Shown one piece after another: positions 1 through 12,200 of a stretch of 64,000 nucleotides of DNA. This DNA comes from Gymnorhina tibicen (lineage: Eukaryota; Chordata; Aves; Passeriformes; Artamidae), in NCBI GenBank assembly GCA_013399875.1, contig VXAZ01000420.1:186001-250000 (forward strand), read 5' to 3'. Within the stretch, counting starts at the first letter, position 1. Every line of letters starts with the position of its first letter. The position numbers and the translations under genes are program-made. The notes below the pieces were generated by a model that was not told the origin of the DNA, made no database searches, and saw only the letters and a list, made by a program, of their open reading frames with translations.

Positions 1-1628
1 AAAATATTCCCCTTCTCCTCTGCAACCACCTGACAGTGAATGAAGAATAAGGAAGCACAACTTAGTCAAAGAATTTCATTAAAACCAAGGCAAGATTTGA
101 TACCAGCCAAGCCTTTCTTACAACCTGCTCCTCAAACTCTGAACTACAGCAGCATGCTGCTGCTAGAGAAGGGCAGCCCAAGGAGCTCTCCTTTCCTGGA
201 GAGACATCTTCAGTGCAGGCAGCATCTCTTCCCTAATATTGCATGACTTAGTTGCATCATTACCCAGAGGTAGAAGCTGCTTTATGGTAATGAATACATA
301 AATATTGTTTGTGAAGTGTCATCCTTCCTCTGTAGGTTACATTGGTGCAAGACTCCAGAAAGTATTATAAAAATGAAATTGAGTGCTTGGCAGTTCACTA
401 AAACAGTTGAAGGAATATAGATTTTAGAGAGCATTAAATTGAGTGAAACATTTAAACTCTCCTCACAGGACTTTCCTTTCTATTATTTAGTCTGTTCAAG
501 GTAGGGAAAGATCATTCATAGGCTTTGGTAACAATTTTAAACAAACAAACAAATGAGTTAATTTCCCCTTCTATAGAAGCTATTAATTATTCTGCTTTGC
601 TTTTGTTAAAAAGATAATTGAACCATGCAGTTGCAAAGCAAGACACTGCTACTGAAGTTCGAGAATGCTCTGGGGGAAAGCTTTAACCTTCAAGAGGGAA
701 CTGTTTCTAGCCGGAGGGTGTGAGCCCTTCTGAGCTTCTAGGAAGGCAAAAAAAGTTCTCACAGTGTAAGATGTGCTCCTAATTGTAAGTTTTCACCATC
801 TTTAAAAACCCAGCTAGAAACACATCCATTCAAACAGGGCAGTGCTCCCCTTGCTGGGGTCTGCCAGGTGGGAAGGCAGTTGGTCAGGAAAGCATTACGT
901 GAATCCTCTACTGTTCTAGGGCTTGTTTGTTAGCCCATATCCTTAGAATGATTTGCTGACATTTCACAAAAATTTTAAAGTCTGGTCCCAGGACCTTACA
1001 AGTAACATTTGAACCTCATCTCAAGGATCTTAACATTAAAAGTACATTACTACCTTATCTTCTACACAACCCATATTTTATAACTGGAGGTACAATATCG
1101 AAAAGCTTTGCCTTTATCTTTCAAAAGCCGAGCTCCTCATTTACATTTTGGGGTCATTAGAAATTGGTTGAAAAGGAGACATGTAAGAGAAATTCAAGTA
1201 GAATGTGAGCTACCATTGCTGGCAAACAAAGCCGCCCTCATTAATAGCAGTTAACAAATGCAAAATGTAGGAGCAGGTGGTGGGAGCATCAGAATACAAG
1301 AAAAACAAACAAAAGCAACCTCTCAAAATGCAGAACTCTGATAAGTGGTATAAAGACTCACATTAGAGAGACACCATAAGCCTGCAAGCAGAAGTGGACA
1401 GCGTGATACACTGAGGAGACAGGTACAGGCAGGTATGACTGACTGGGAGTCGAGGAGGTGAGATACGCAATTTAAAGAAAGAAAATCAGTTTAATCAGAA
1501 ATTTCTGTCCAGGTAAGAATATCACCCAGCAAGGTCTAGTACCTATAGATGGTGAATTGTCCCCTGGGGTGGGGAAAATGGAAAGAAGGTACCCTGGAAA
1601 TAGGAAAATAAATGAGGGAACCCAACTA
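1..1628. other. Intergenic sequence
   Basis: A/T-rich unique sequence with a short (ACAA)n run near 541. Nothing coding is recognised. Confidence 0.6.
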
Positions 1629-1770
1629 CCTTTGGACACTCTCTAATAATTTAATATCTTTCTTATATAGTAGTGCCCAAAACTGTACACAATATTCAAG
1701 GTGAGGCTGCACCAGTGCAGAGCAGAGTGGGACAATCACCACCCTTGACCTCCAGGGTGTTACTTGTTTT
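1629..1770 (-). mobile_element. CR1 LINE internal 3' fragment
   Basis: A CR1 piece lacking the terminal repeat end. Plus-strand landmarks are CTTTGGACACTCTCTAATAA, GCCCAAAACTGTACACAATA, TTCAAGGTGAGGCTGCACCA and GGGACAATCACCACCCTTGA. Confidence 0.8.
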
Positions 1771-4750
1771 GGTGTCAGTTCAACCTGTATTTCTCTCAAT
1801 ATTTCTGCTCAGTGATTTGAACTGAAGAATTTCAGTGCAAGTCTCCTCTTGTGTGTTGTGGCAAGAGAGCTGGTTGCCATGGGTTCTGTGTGTTGTGTGG
1901 GAATTCCTGCCCATGAGGGAGCAGGGTAAGGCCAGTATTCAAAGGAGCTGAAGAAATGGAGATGCTCTTGAGGGTGCTAAGCAGGTGGGAAGACTTCTAC
2001 CAGCAGCTTTGTCAAAATCTAAAGCACAGGAGTTGAAGAGTTTCTGTGGTGGCACCTTGTAGCACAATGTGAATGTTCTGGCAGAATGTGCCTCTTCCCT
2101 AACAGGCTCCAAACTGCTATATTTCCATCAGAAAGATGGAAGGAACCTGTTTCTCCTCTGCTCTAAGTAACATCAGCTTGTAATACTTTGTATGCACTTC
2201 TTCCCTATTTCAGACTCAGGTTACAGAGATGAAGTCAAAAGTTATTTCAAATTCGCATTTTAGGTATATAAACTGGTTCTGCTTACTTATATCTTTCTCC
2301 TCTGACTTCCACCGGGAACTACAAAGCCACCAGCTCAATCTTACAGCGTCCTTCTTAGATCTGGGTGATCAGATCAACACTTTCATTATAACAACAAAAT
2401 CCTACTTTTTTTTCCTTCATCAAATGCTCTTGGGTTCCCAGATTAGCCTTTTAATTCACAGAATAGCTGCTATGCTTCATTCTCCTGACCTCATCCTTAG
2501 GTCATGCATAGGAAATGGCTCATGGGTACCAAGAAATTTTACACAACTAGGAACAAGGAGAGACTGATCCTTTCTCAGAATATCTGCTATTGGCAAGGGC
2601 TGGTCATCATGGCATATAGAAAACGGTATAAATTTGTTACAGAAATCATTGTACATAGGTTTATAAAAGTGATCTTTCCTATTTGGATTTATACAGAGAT
2701 ATATAACTAGCTGTATTTTAAATGCTTTCACTTCCATGGGTTTTTTTCCTGTCAATATTAAAGATGTTGCAGCATTCCTTATGAGTCAAAAGTGCCTTGT
2801 TTTCTTCATATGGAAAATTCATTTAAAAAAAGAGCTCTCACTACTGTAAAGATCAAGTGTCTATCTCTGGGAGATTGTTACATTCCTTTTTCAGGAGCCA
2901 GGGCTTAACAATGCTGTAGGAAAAAAAAAGGGATCTATATGGCAAATCTTGTAGTACAAGTTTTTGTGGTTAACCGAGGAACATGTCATGAGTCAAGCCT
3001 TTGGAAACAGTTTAGTAATTAAAGACAAATGCTATGACATAACCATTTACACGCAGCAGAAAGATTTTTAGATTAAATCTGGCCTGACCCATTGCTCAGC
3101 AAGTGTTATCTGGGATTCTTGAAAGTCATTCATTTATTTACATACTAATTTGGCCCACATGTTTTATTAAAAACAAAAGCCTACATTTCTCAAAGGAGTG
3201 AGCTCTAGTCCAGCTCTGGTTAACGAGTTTGGTCAAGCAAGGTATGGACCTGTTCCAGTGGGTGCTATATGAAGACACTCATGAAACAGCTGAGAAAGTT
3301 TGGGCTTTCAAATACCTTTCCCCCACTAAAATTCATGCTCTTTAAGTGCATTTATTTCAGGTAGATGAATGAGTCCTGTTTAAATGCAATATCAATCATG
3401 CACTTGCACTCTACACATGGTTAATAAGCTGGTCCATAAAGTTAAGTTGTGGAGAAAACAGCTAATTTGGCTAAGGCAGCTGGGCCCTCCCTGAAGGGGA
3501 AAAAAGTGTATGTATATAACCACCTGACACCCTCCTGTGTGTATCTCAAAATATTGCTGGAAGCAAATATGCTCCGTGTAATCACTGAGTGTAAATCTAC
3601 TTCCCTCTTGTTCAGCCAGAATCACCTTGCCACCAGTTCAACTATCTGAAGTGCTTCTGCTGGGGATGTGCTGAAAAGAAGAAAGAAGCTTTATATGGAT
3701 GGGGTTTGGGAAAGAAATAATGCAACACTTGCTGACAGGAAAGCACCAACAAGAGGAGAAGATCAAGGTGTAAAATGCTTCTGACCTGGCATAGCCAGAA
3801 GCAGAAGAGTAAAGCTGTGAGATTGATGGCTAAAAAAATTTGAATAAAAATAGAGAAAGGATTTTTTTGGCTATTAAATTCTGGGCTGCCTTCCTCCCTT
3901 GCTCTGTTCTTCTCTTTTGTCAGTGAGACGAGCAGTGTGAGCTAATGGAAAAGAAGGGACTGGAAAACAACGAAACACACAAGATGAAGGAGGACTAAAT
4001 TGGATGTTTCTGCAGGAGAACAGAGACTTGTTCCAAATGAAAACAAGTTGCCCAAAAAGCTTTTTTTTTCCTAGCCAAAAAGTGATCACGCTCCTTTCAT
4101 GCAGGGCAGTGAATTTCTGAAGTAGAGTGTTGTAAGCAGCTGTCAGGAAGGAAAAGTTAGGCTTTATTGTATGTTGGTCCTCACACATAAAAGAAGATTC
4201 TAATGACCTGTGAAGCTTCCTCTCCCCAGTCAGTGCCTACTCCCACAGAGACACAAGACAGAGCAGCACACTGACGCTGGGCAGGCGCCTGTGTGCGGGC
4301 AGCCAGGGCCATCTCTCAGCAGGCCTTGGGGAGTACCAGCTGCCAGTGCTTGTGTGGGAAGAGAAGCACTTTAGGAGACACAAGTTGAGAAGAAAAAAAA
4401 AAAAAGGCATTTCCTCAGGTACAGGTGAGTGTACAGCTGGATTTCTCCGTGGGACTGGAGCTAGCTGCTCATTCCTGCTCGGCGTGGGTGGAAAGCACTG
4501 CCCGATCCCGCTGTTCTGCTATGGAAGGTCTCAGCCAGCTATAATGCTGTTGACGGAATTGAAGTGGCAGGTGAGGACACAGAAATAATTTCCCTCAAAG
4601 CCCCAACCTGTCTGGATCTTGTTGTCTTTGCAGCACTGCAAGTGTCCCCCCTTAGCCCTGAAGCAGGCGAGCTGACCTGGCAGCAGCTGTGACTGGGAGC
4701 ACTTGGTTGGGCAGTGTCACGGCTCCAGTCCTCCATGGCTCACTTCAAGT
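1771..4750. other. Intergenic sequence
   Basis: Mostly unique A/T-rich sequence. GC content rises from about 4200 to 4750, just before the isolated TATA motif. The open frames here are short and unlike known proteins. Confidence 0.55.
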
Positions 4751-4760
4751 TATAAAAGGG
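4751..4760 (+). promoter_or_regulatory. Isolated TATA-box-like motif
   Basis: TATAAAAGGG followed by G matches a strong TATA box. The preceding 500 bp is GC-richer than its surroundings, and an AATAAA occurs downstream at about 4949. No open frame of note follows. It could be an unannotated noncoding promoter, an old LTR remnant or chance. Confidence 0.25.
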
Positions 4761-4845
4761 GACCCACTGTGCACAGAGCAGGTGCTTTTGCAGGACCACA
4801 CTGGCACTGGCACAGCTCTTTGAGCAGAAGTGTGCTTGACTCTGG

Positions 4846-4915
4846 AGTCACAGCATCACAGGATGGTTTGGGCTGGAACGAACCTTAAAGAGTTCCAAAA
4901 GTTCTAGTTCCAAAA
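4846..4915 (-). mobile_element. CR1 LINE 3' end, very short
   Basis: About 70 bp matching the extreme CR1 3' end on the minus strand. The plus strand reads CACAGCATCACAGGATGGTT, GGGCTGGAACGAACCTTAAA and then a partly repeated AGTTCCAAAAGTTCTAGTTCC. Confidence 0.75.
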
Positions 4916-7900
4916 GTAAGGGCACCTCAGTGTGTGCACAATTTGCAAATAAAGAACCAGGGGCCCCAGCCCTAAAACTTCAAAAATAGGTATGAAAATG
5001 ATTTATGATTATGAAAATGAAAATGATATGCAGCGTAAGACAATATCTTCTAACGTCTGTTTTTCACTTTTTCATGCATCTGCAGATCAGAGGTGCAGGA
5101 GAGTGGCTTTCTCTATTAAATGGTGCAAGTTTTCTTTAATGTATTTGCTTAGGAGAGGTGAAATCTGATTCAAAGATGCATTTGCCATTAGTAAGTGCTT
5201 GGCAGGGGTATTTAAAAAGCTCTTTTCTATCTGTGGCAGCTTTTACCTTTGCTTAAGCCTCAGAAACCCAAGATTTACAAGCTGATGAACCCTGACTGAC
5301 AATACAGAGACGATACCCTGTGCACTGGCTCTTTGGTGTAGATAACTAAGGCTTGTGAGTTTACTCTCAAACTTACTGCCTAAGCCTGGATATCTGTTGA
5401 GATACTTTATCCTTTTATGAGGGTGAATCCAGAGTGCACTGAGTAATGCATAATAAAATTAGTTTGAGAGGGGAAAAAAGAGAGCAAAAAGATAAGCACA
5501 GTAAAATAAGCTCAAATGACTTCACTGTTCAGTAATGACTCCTACCAAATAACTGCATTGTAGTTTTATCTTTCCAACCAAGACTGTGTTAATGCTCTAA
5601 AATTAAATCTCTTGTGAAAGTTATCTGGAATTTCTCAAACAAGTTTTAAAGGGGTTTATTTTTTCATCAGAGGTCATGCCTCAAGAATTTGTAGGAATTC
5701 CGCCTGGAAAGTAATAATCAGTGGAAACTGGCAGTCAAAGCTAATTTATATTACTCTTCCAGATAAAAATTCCTTCCGTCTTAGACCTGCATTTCAAAAA
5801 AGATGATTATCACTCTTGAGAGAATACATCAGTGAAAAAAGAGAAGGAATGACTTAAGAGATGTCTCTCCTGCATCTGTAGATTTGGGGTTTAGGGTGGC
5901 TTTTTTGTAATCCTTCCTTCTGAAATGTGTGGAGGACAGACAAAAAGGCAGGAAAGGGAGAAGGAGAGGTATGTATGAGGAGACACCAATGCAAGCTTAA
6001 GAAATCAGCTGTCAGGTAATTCCCCAGGAATTTCAGAACAAGTGACTTCAAAGCAGATTTTAAGACACTTCACCAAAGTGATGCTAGAGCCTATTTTTTT
6101 TTTTTTTTATTCTGCTTGTGGTGTCATACCATGTCTGTCACTGCTATATCTGCCTTTCTGGCAGCACTCAGTTTGATAGGCTAACTGCTGCTAGAGGAAA
6201 AGTAAAACCATCTCTTCTTAACTTAAAAAAAAGATTCCGACTTTGCATGCTGGTGGGACAGTTGTCGCTCACTGGCTCTTGAAATCCTCCCCACACCACC
6301 AGCACCAGGCAGAGGCTGAAATGGCAAAGCTCTTGATGCATTTGTAGAGCAGATCCTGGACCCGTCTGACCCTGTGTGTGAAAGAGATTCAAAGGAGTGT
6401 GCACTTGCAAGGTCAGAAGAGCAGGATGCGGGATGAAACCAAAATGAGGGCATCTTTGGCGATGACACCTGAGGTGTGTGTCAAGTGCCTTCACGTGTGC
6501 CTTTTCCATATATTGGCCCTGCTGGCAGACACTGCTGCCTTCAAAGTCCCAAACTGTCATCCAAAGTGGACGTTCTGTGCGTTCTGGTGTTTGATGTTCA
6601 TCCTCTCCTGCAGGGCAGCACAGAGTGATGGGCAGAGCAGCTTGTGCTTGGTTTGTCAGCAGCCTTGCAGCTGAAACTGACAAGCTGACAGCAGCACCAG
6701 CTTGCCGGATCTGCTTGCAGAAAAGTGTTTCAAACAAACCCACACAAAGGCAGTGAGGCTGTTTGTTAACTGGACCTTAACCTGAGATGCTGCCAAATGC
6801 TACACAGCCCATATGCACATTAAAAACCAACAGGGTTTTGCTGTTCTCCTGCACAGTCAAGCTAGATCAGATATTTTCCTGTTCAAGCACAAAGCAGAAC
6901 ATTTATGAATATAGGAACCCTTCTATTCATTACAAATTTAATCTTTTTTTATTGTAATGTTTCAACAGGTTTCTTTCCTTAAATCTGCCGGTGTCACACA
7001 CACGTGTATGTGTGTGTATTTATTTTTTCCACAGAATTCCAAATCATAATTTTGGTGTAAGGCCATCAGTAACCCCATGAGCTTCAGAGAGTAGGTAATC
7101 CTTTAGGAGTGGAAACAGAAGACAGATTTGCTTCCAATGGTGAGCTCATTCCTAGGTCACCATTGAAAGCAGAGAGAGAAACATGCTCCAAAATAAACAA
7201 TGGTTTGAACTCGAAAGCATTTTTCTTTTAGGGTGCCCAGCTTTGCATGAAGGAATTCCTGAGAATTCTCCTTGACTGTTTTGAGGGCTCTTCTGGTTTT
7301 CCAGGTCATTAGCGTGCATTTTCAGAAAACACTGTGACAATGCACTGACTCTGTGATACACTTTGAACAGGAGCATTTAAAAGAAATATGTAAACAGATC
7401 CTCACAGGCTCACACTTGCAGCTACTTGGAGGAGTGGGGAACAGGGGGGTGGACACAAAACCAGTTAAGAACAATTCAAATAAAGACCACGACGTAGTGA
7501 GTGTTACAAACCTCAGTGAGTGCCAGGCAGTTTAATTTCTTCTAACCTAGAGTTTAGCAGCAGTTATGGGCCAGCAGATAACTGTGTAGACATGCATTTG
7601 TAGACACTTGGAATCCTTTTCCGATTAATAAAATATTAAATAAGCTGTATTGAATAAAATACAGTTCCAGGTAGGAGGCACAGACCTGATTAATGAAAAT
7701 TCCAAATTGGTTGCCCTTAATAAAGCAAGAAAAAGCACCTGCTTGTGAGGGCCACACATGAGAGGAGTACCAGGTTGTGCAGTACCATGTGAGGACTTCC
7801 TGGAGGGACTCCTTACCAGACTGAGTGATTTCTGTGGCAAAGGAAATCCCAGATGTGAAAAAACCAGGCAGTTTTCCAGTGACCTGGCTTTCATTCAAAG

Positions 7901-9144
7901 GAATGTGTGCCTTTTGGAATTCCAGGTCAGAGACTGGTAGGATATGGATTGCCTCTGATTTTAAGGCAGATAGTTGAAAACTGGAAGCAGCAGGACAGAA
8001 GGAAGTATTTGGTTTATAAAGAAGGAGAATAAACAGTTGGATGAGGTCAGATATTCCCAGTGGAGGACTCCAATACAGGAAATGGATGGACTCATCTGCA
8101 GTGACCAAGCAAACCCATTGTTGGTAAGTGAGGTTAGGCAGGAACCAGGATTCACCTCTAGAGGAGCACATAGACAGTGACTGTGGTGGAGTTATGGTCC
8201 TTTCTCTGAAGGGACAGAGGATGGGAAGGAACTAACACACCTATTAACAGAGTGTAAGGTTTTTCACTTGCAATTTTTGGGTGTTTAAAAATTAGGGCAC
8301 TTTGCTGCTGTTGGGAAATAGGCTGTCTTCAATTTTTCTTTAGAGTTGGATGTCAAATTATGGGAGAGCTCTTTTCAGAAAAAAAAGCAGAGTTTCAATA
8401 TGACAGTGTTCCACTAGTTTGACTTGGCTTTATGAAATTGGTCTTGCTGATTTTTTTTCTGAAGATGAAATTACAGTATTTCTTTCCTGCATTTTTTGAA
8501 TTAAAATGTTTTATTATTTGATAAGGAAAACTGCTTTTCATTTCAAATATCACCTACTTTTAATAAACTAAAAAAAAAAGTGAATTTGAAACAATGGAAA
8601 AAGAAGAGGTCAGTGAATAAGAAAAGTTATTCATACATTTGTTTCAGAGACCTTAATCTCAAATTATCCTCCTGCCTCATGCTCAGCTTTGTCATGCTTA
8701 GGCAGAAGTATGCTTATGGGGTTGAAAGCTGGGTCCACTGGGGGCCTCCTTCCTCCCTCCTGAATGGAGGCACAGGAAACTTGTCTTAAATGTATTTCCT
8801 CCCATCCATCCATCTGCCTTGGAGACAAGGGGTGGCCTCCATCCAACTCATTCAGTGATCTGCTCTCAAAGGTCTTTTAAAATATGCTGTCGAATAAACA
8901 GATTATTTAACTCCTGCTAATCAAGTCAAATAACCCATAACTATCTTTAAAAAATAAATACTTTCTCACATAGTGATTTCTTCATTCTCAGCTTTCTAAC
9001 TACACCTACCATCACTACCTAGGACTTTGTAACAATAACTTCCTATTCTCTTTATAAGAATAATTGCCAAGATGAAGATTATTTTAACAAAATAATATAG
9101 CTATGAAGAAGAAGCAAATCATAAAGATGCGTAAATTCAATAAG
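4916..9144. other. Intergenic sequence
   Basis: It contains an AATAAA near 4949, a T-run near 6093, the CA/TG switch at 6995 and two minus-strand open frames of 191 and 205 codons that look like chance. No known element is seen. Confidence 0.55.
6995..7017. repeat. CA/TG dinucleotide switch
   Basis: A short CA run turns into a TG run across CACGTGTA, giving a partly self-complementary stretch. Confidence 0.7.
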
Positions 9145-9279
9145 TAAGTCCTCACTGGAGATATTCAAGAACCGTCTGGACACAATCCTGTGCCATGAGC
9201 TCTGGGATGACTCTGCTTGAGCAGGGAGGTTGGACCAGTGACTAACGGTGGCCCCTTCTAACCTGACCCATTCTGTGAA
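9145..9279 (+). mobile_element. CR1 LINE 3' terminal fragment
   Basis: A 135-bp CR1 terminus on the plus strand. It reads CACTGGAGATATTCAAGAACC, GTCTGGACACAATCCTGTGC, AGGGAGGTTGGACCAGTGAC and ends in a CCCATTCTGTGA terminus. Confidence 0.85.
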
Positions 9280-12200
9280 GAATTGTTCAAGAAGAAAAAT
9301 AGTTTAAGAAGAATTGTTTACTTGCCCCCCCATATTAGAGCTCAGACAGAGCCATCACCTCAGAGAGATTACAGGGGATCTGCTGAGACCAGCCAGACAC
9401 TCTTCCTCAGAGCAAGGCTTTCTTGGCTTGTGATTCCCTTGGTAGAGACACCCTGAACTGCTGGGAGAAGAATGGCTTGTCTTTGCAGTCACTGCTGGGA
9501 AGGGGAGATGTGTCACTGGTGTTGTGGCAGTCTACTCTTTCCTGAATGACTTGCCACTTTGTCCTTGACTTTTTATTCTTCAGGGCTTCCTTTGTCACCA
9601 AGGTTCTGCACATCACTGTTGGTCATGTTTAGTTACTTCTTTAATGCCTCAGTTTAACCTGCAATCAGTCTTTGAATCATTCTGATCACGGAAGCAAAAA
9701 CCTGCCATGGCAGGACTGAGGAGGGACACTTTGAGTTTCCCAGTACATGGTGATTGGTTGGGTTTTGTACCATTTGCTGTTCTAAGGGGTTAAATGAAGA
9801 GATCAGCCATGACTAATGATCTTTGTAGGATCTTTGTAGACCCTGGGACTGTGGGCTTGAGACCTGGGCTTCCACCCAAGCTCTCATTTCTCATGCTGCT
9901 GTGCAGGTCTGGTCTGCACCCCAGTGGGAGTAGGCAGAGACAAAGCAGCCCCTCAGACAGGCAAATAAAAAGGCAGTTTTGGGACATGTTTGAAACAAGT
10001 TATTACTGCCACAATCTTTGGATGGTCATATAGAGGATTTAAGAAGCTTGGTAAGGCTAACAAGCAGTACAGACAACATCTTTGTGAACATTCAAAAGTC
10101 CATTTTAAGTCTCTTTCTGTGTTTTCAGAGAAGACAGCATGTGGGATTTTTTTTTTGCCTTTTAAATCTTTCTTTCTTCCTTCTCTTCCCTGACTACTGC
10201 AAAAATACACCGAACTCTTACCTCTGTCTTCTCGTGCTGGCCTCCCACTCTCCAGAGCAACTTTGACATTTGTACCTGCCTTTCAGCAGAGAGCTGGACA
10301 GTCAGCTGAACAACCTATGTTCTGTATTTATTTACTACCAGAGTGCTCTCTGCAAGGTCACCACTCAGGATGAGAAGAGAGATGTTCACCCTGGAACCTC
10401 TGGCAAATGACTTTATGGGTGATATAATCCAGTCGCAGATCCTGATTTATGGAAGGGAACTGGGCTGCGATGAGCAAATTACAGCTCCCACCACATATTC
10501 CAACTTCTGCGTTCAGGCAGGAGCTTTTAGGGATTAATTTGTACTTTCCTGAAAGTGGTAACATTTTCTTGATGGGGAATCGGATGGGAAGAGAGGACTG
10601 TTTTCTCTTACATTAAGATTTTTTTGAAAGAGGGCAGGTAGGATGAAGAGAAGTCACTATAGTTGAGTTTTGGGGGATTTTTTCTGTCCTTTCTAAGTCC
10701 CCACCAGTTTGTTATTTTCACTCCTCATTTCTGCCTGTTGCTGAACTGTTACTGTCTGCAGCAGAAGGTGAATCAGGGTTTTCCTTTCTAATTACATCTC
10801 AATAAAGAGTCATGGGTACATCGTCTCATACTGCCCAACATCACTCTGAATCAACTGGCAAAAACTTCTGTGAAAACACCTTGAGACACATGTAGGAAAT
10901 TATGGCATTACAATGATAATAAGGTGATGATTATGTTCCAGTTCCATTCTGAATACCAGTGATACATTAGGAGAGGCAGATCAGATCCTGTTTTAACAAT
11001 TTCTGCAACCTCAAGTTATTTTCACCATTTGTTTCTGTCTAGGTTCAGGACCAAAGATGCCATGACATCATTTAAAATTATTTTAAAGGTATTTTAGGCA
11101 AGGGAAGCTACCAAAAAAAAAAAAAGTCTATTTTTAGCTCAATTATACATACAGGATTAAGAGACCCATTCCAGAAGGCACCTGACTTAAAAGGAGTTTT
11201 AAGGGATGACAGACATAGTGACTGCCATGGCACTTCAGATTAGGGGTAAGAGATTAAAAATGAGAATATTTTTTAAGATTAAAAAACCTTGTGCATTCAC
11301 ATAGAAAAAAAAACCTCTGAAAATTACTCATCACTACAGTTCAGATCTACAATATCTTAATGAATTAACATTTTCTTAATGAATTAATATAAAAATGTCC
11401 TTCAAATTCAACAGTTACTTTCTGAAAGATAGAATCTGTAATGTGCTATTAAAAGCAAACAAATATAACCCAAGCCAAAACAGCAGAACCAAAGAGTTTG
11501 TTATTTTCCAACTCAGTGTAACTCTATATTTCAAAGCTTCAGTTTAGCTATTGTGCCATAGGAAGGTCAATATCTGGATTACAAAAAAAAGGAAAAAAAA
11601 TGAATAGTAAACATGGTTTCTTGAATGAAATCTTATTTCAGGTAAGAAGTGATTGTGTACTTTTTTAACATTTCTGTGTAGGAAGAAGTAAAATGATTAC
11701 TGCAGCACTTAAAAACAAGCCATATGATACTGATTTTGGAAAATAATCGTAATTTGATTTGAGCAATTAAATTGTGGTGGTATCTCTGCCTAAGGTGGGT
11801 ACATGGAGCTGTAACAAGGCTCCTGGTTTAAATATCTAATTCCTCCTGTGACTCACAGAAAAGTCCCTTAGCATTTTTATTCTCTCAGGGAATTTTGTAA
11901 AACTTCCCTTGGTAATAGCAGCACTGGTAGCTGAGTTACTGGTATTTCCCAGGAGGAGATGCAGCATCTGTATCATATTTTCCTTGTCTGCAAATTATTA
12001 ATATTATCATCTACCTCATGCAAATGTTTTGAAACTCAGCAGACTAATGATGGTATACAAAAATGAAGCAAAACAATTTTAATCAAAGGTCAGATGGAAG
12101 CTACCACATGTGAGGTAGAAAGTGTTAATCATGTTTTATTAGTAGTACTTCGTAATTGGCATTAAAGTTTTGTGTATAGTCCCCTCTCACAATCAAGGAC

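Noticed and set aside
6168..6743. Minus-strand open frame of 191 codons
   Set aside because: It has no recognisable domain, low-complexity or mixed composition and no splice or promoter context. Overlapping frames on both strands suggest a chance lack of stops.
7554..8171. Minus-strand open frame of 205 codons, the longest in the window
   Set aside because: Composition looks like translated noncoding DNA, no family is recognised and other frames are also open nearby. A conservation test could revive it.
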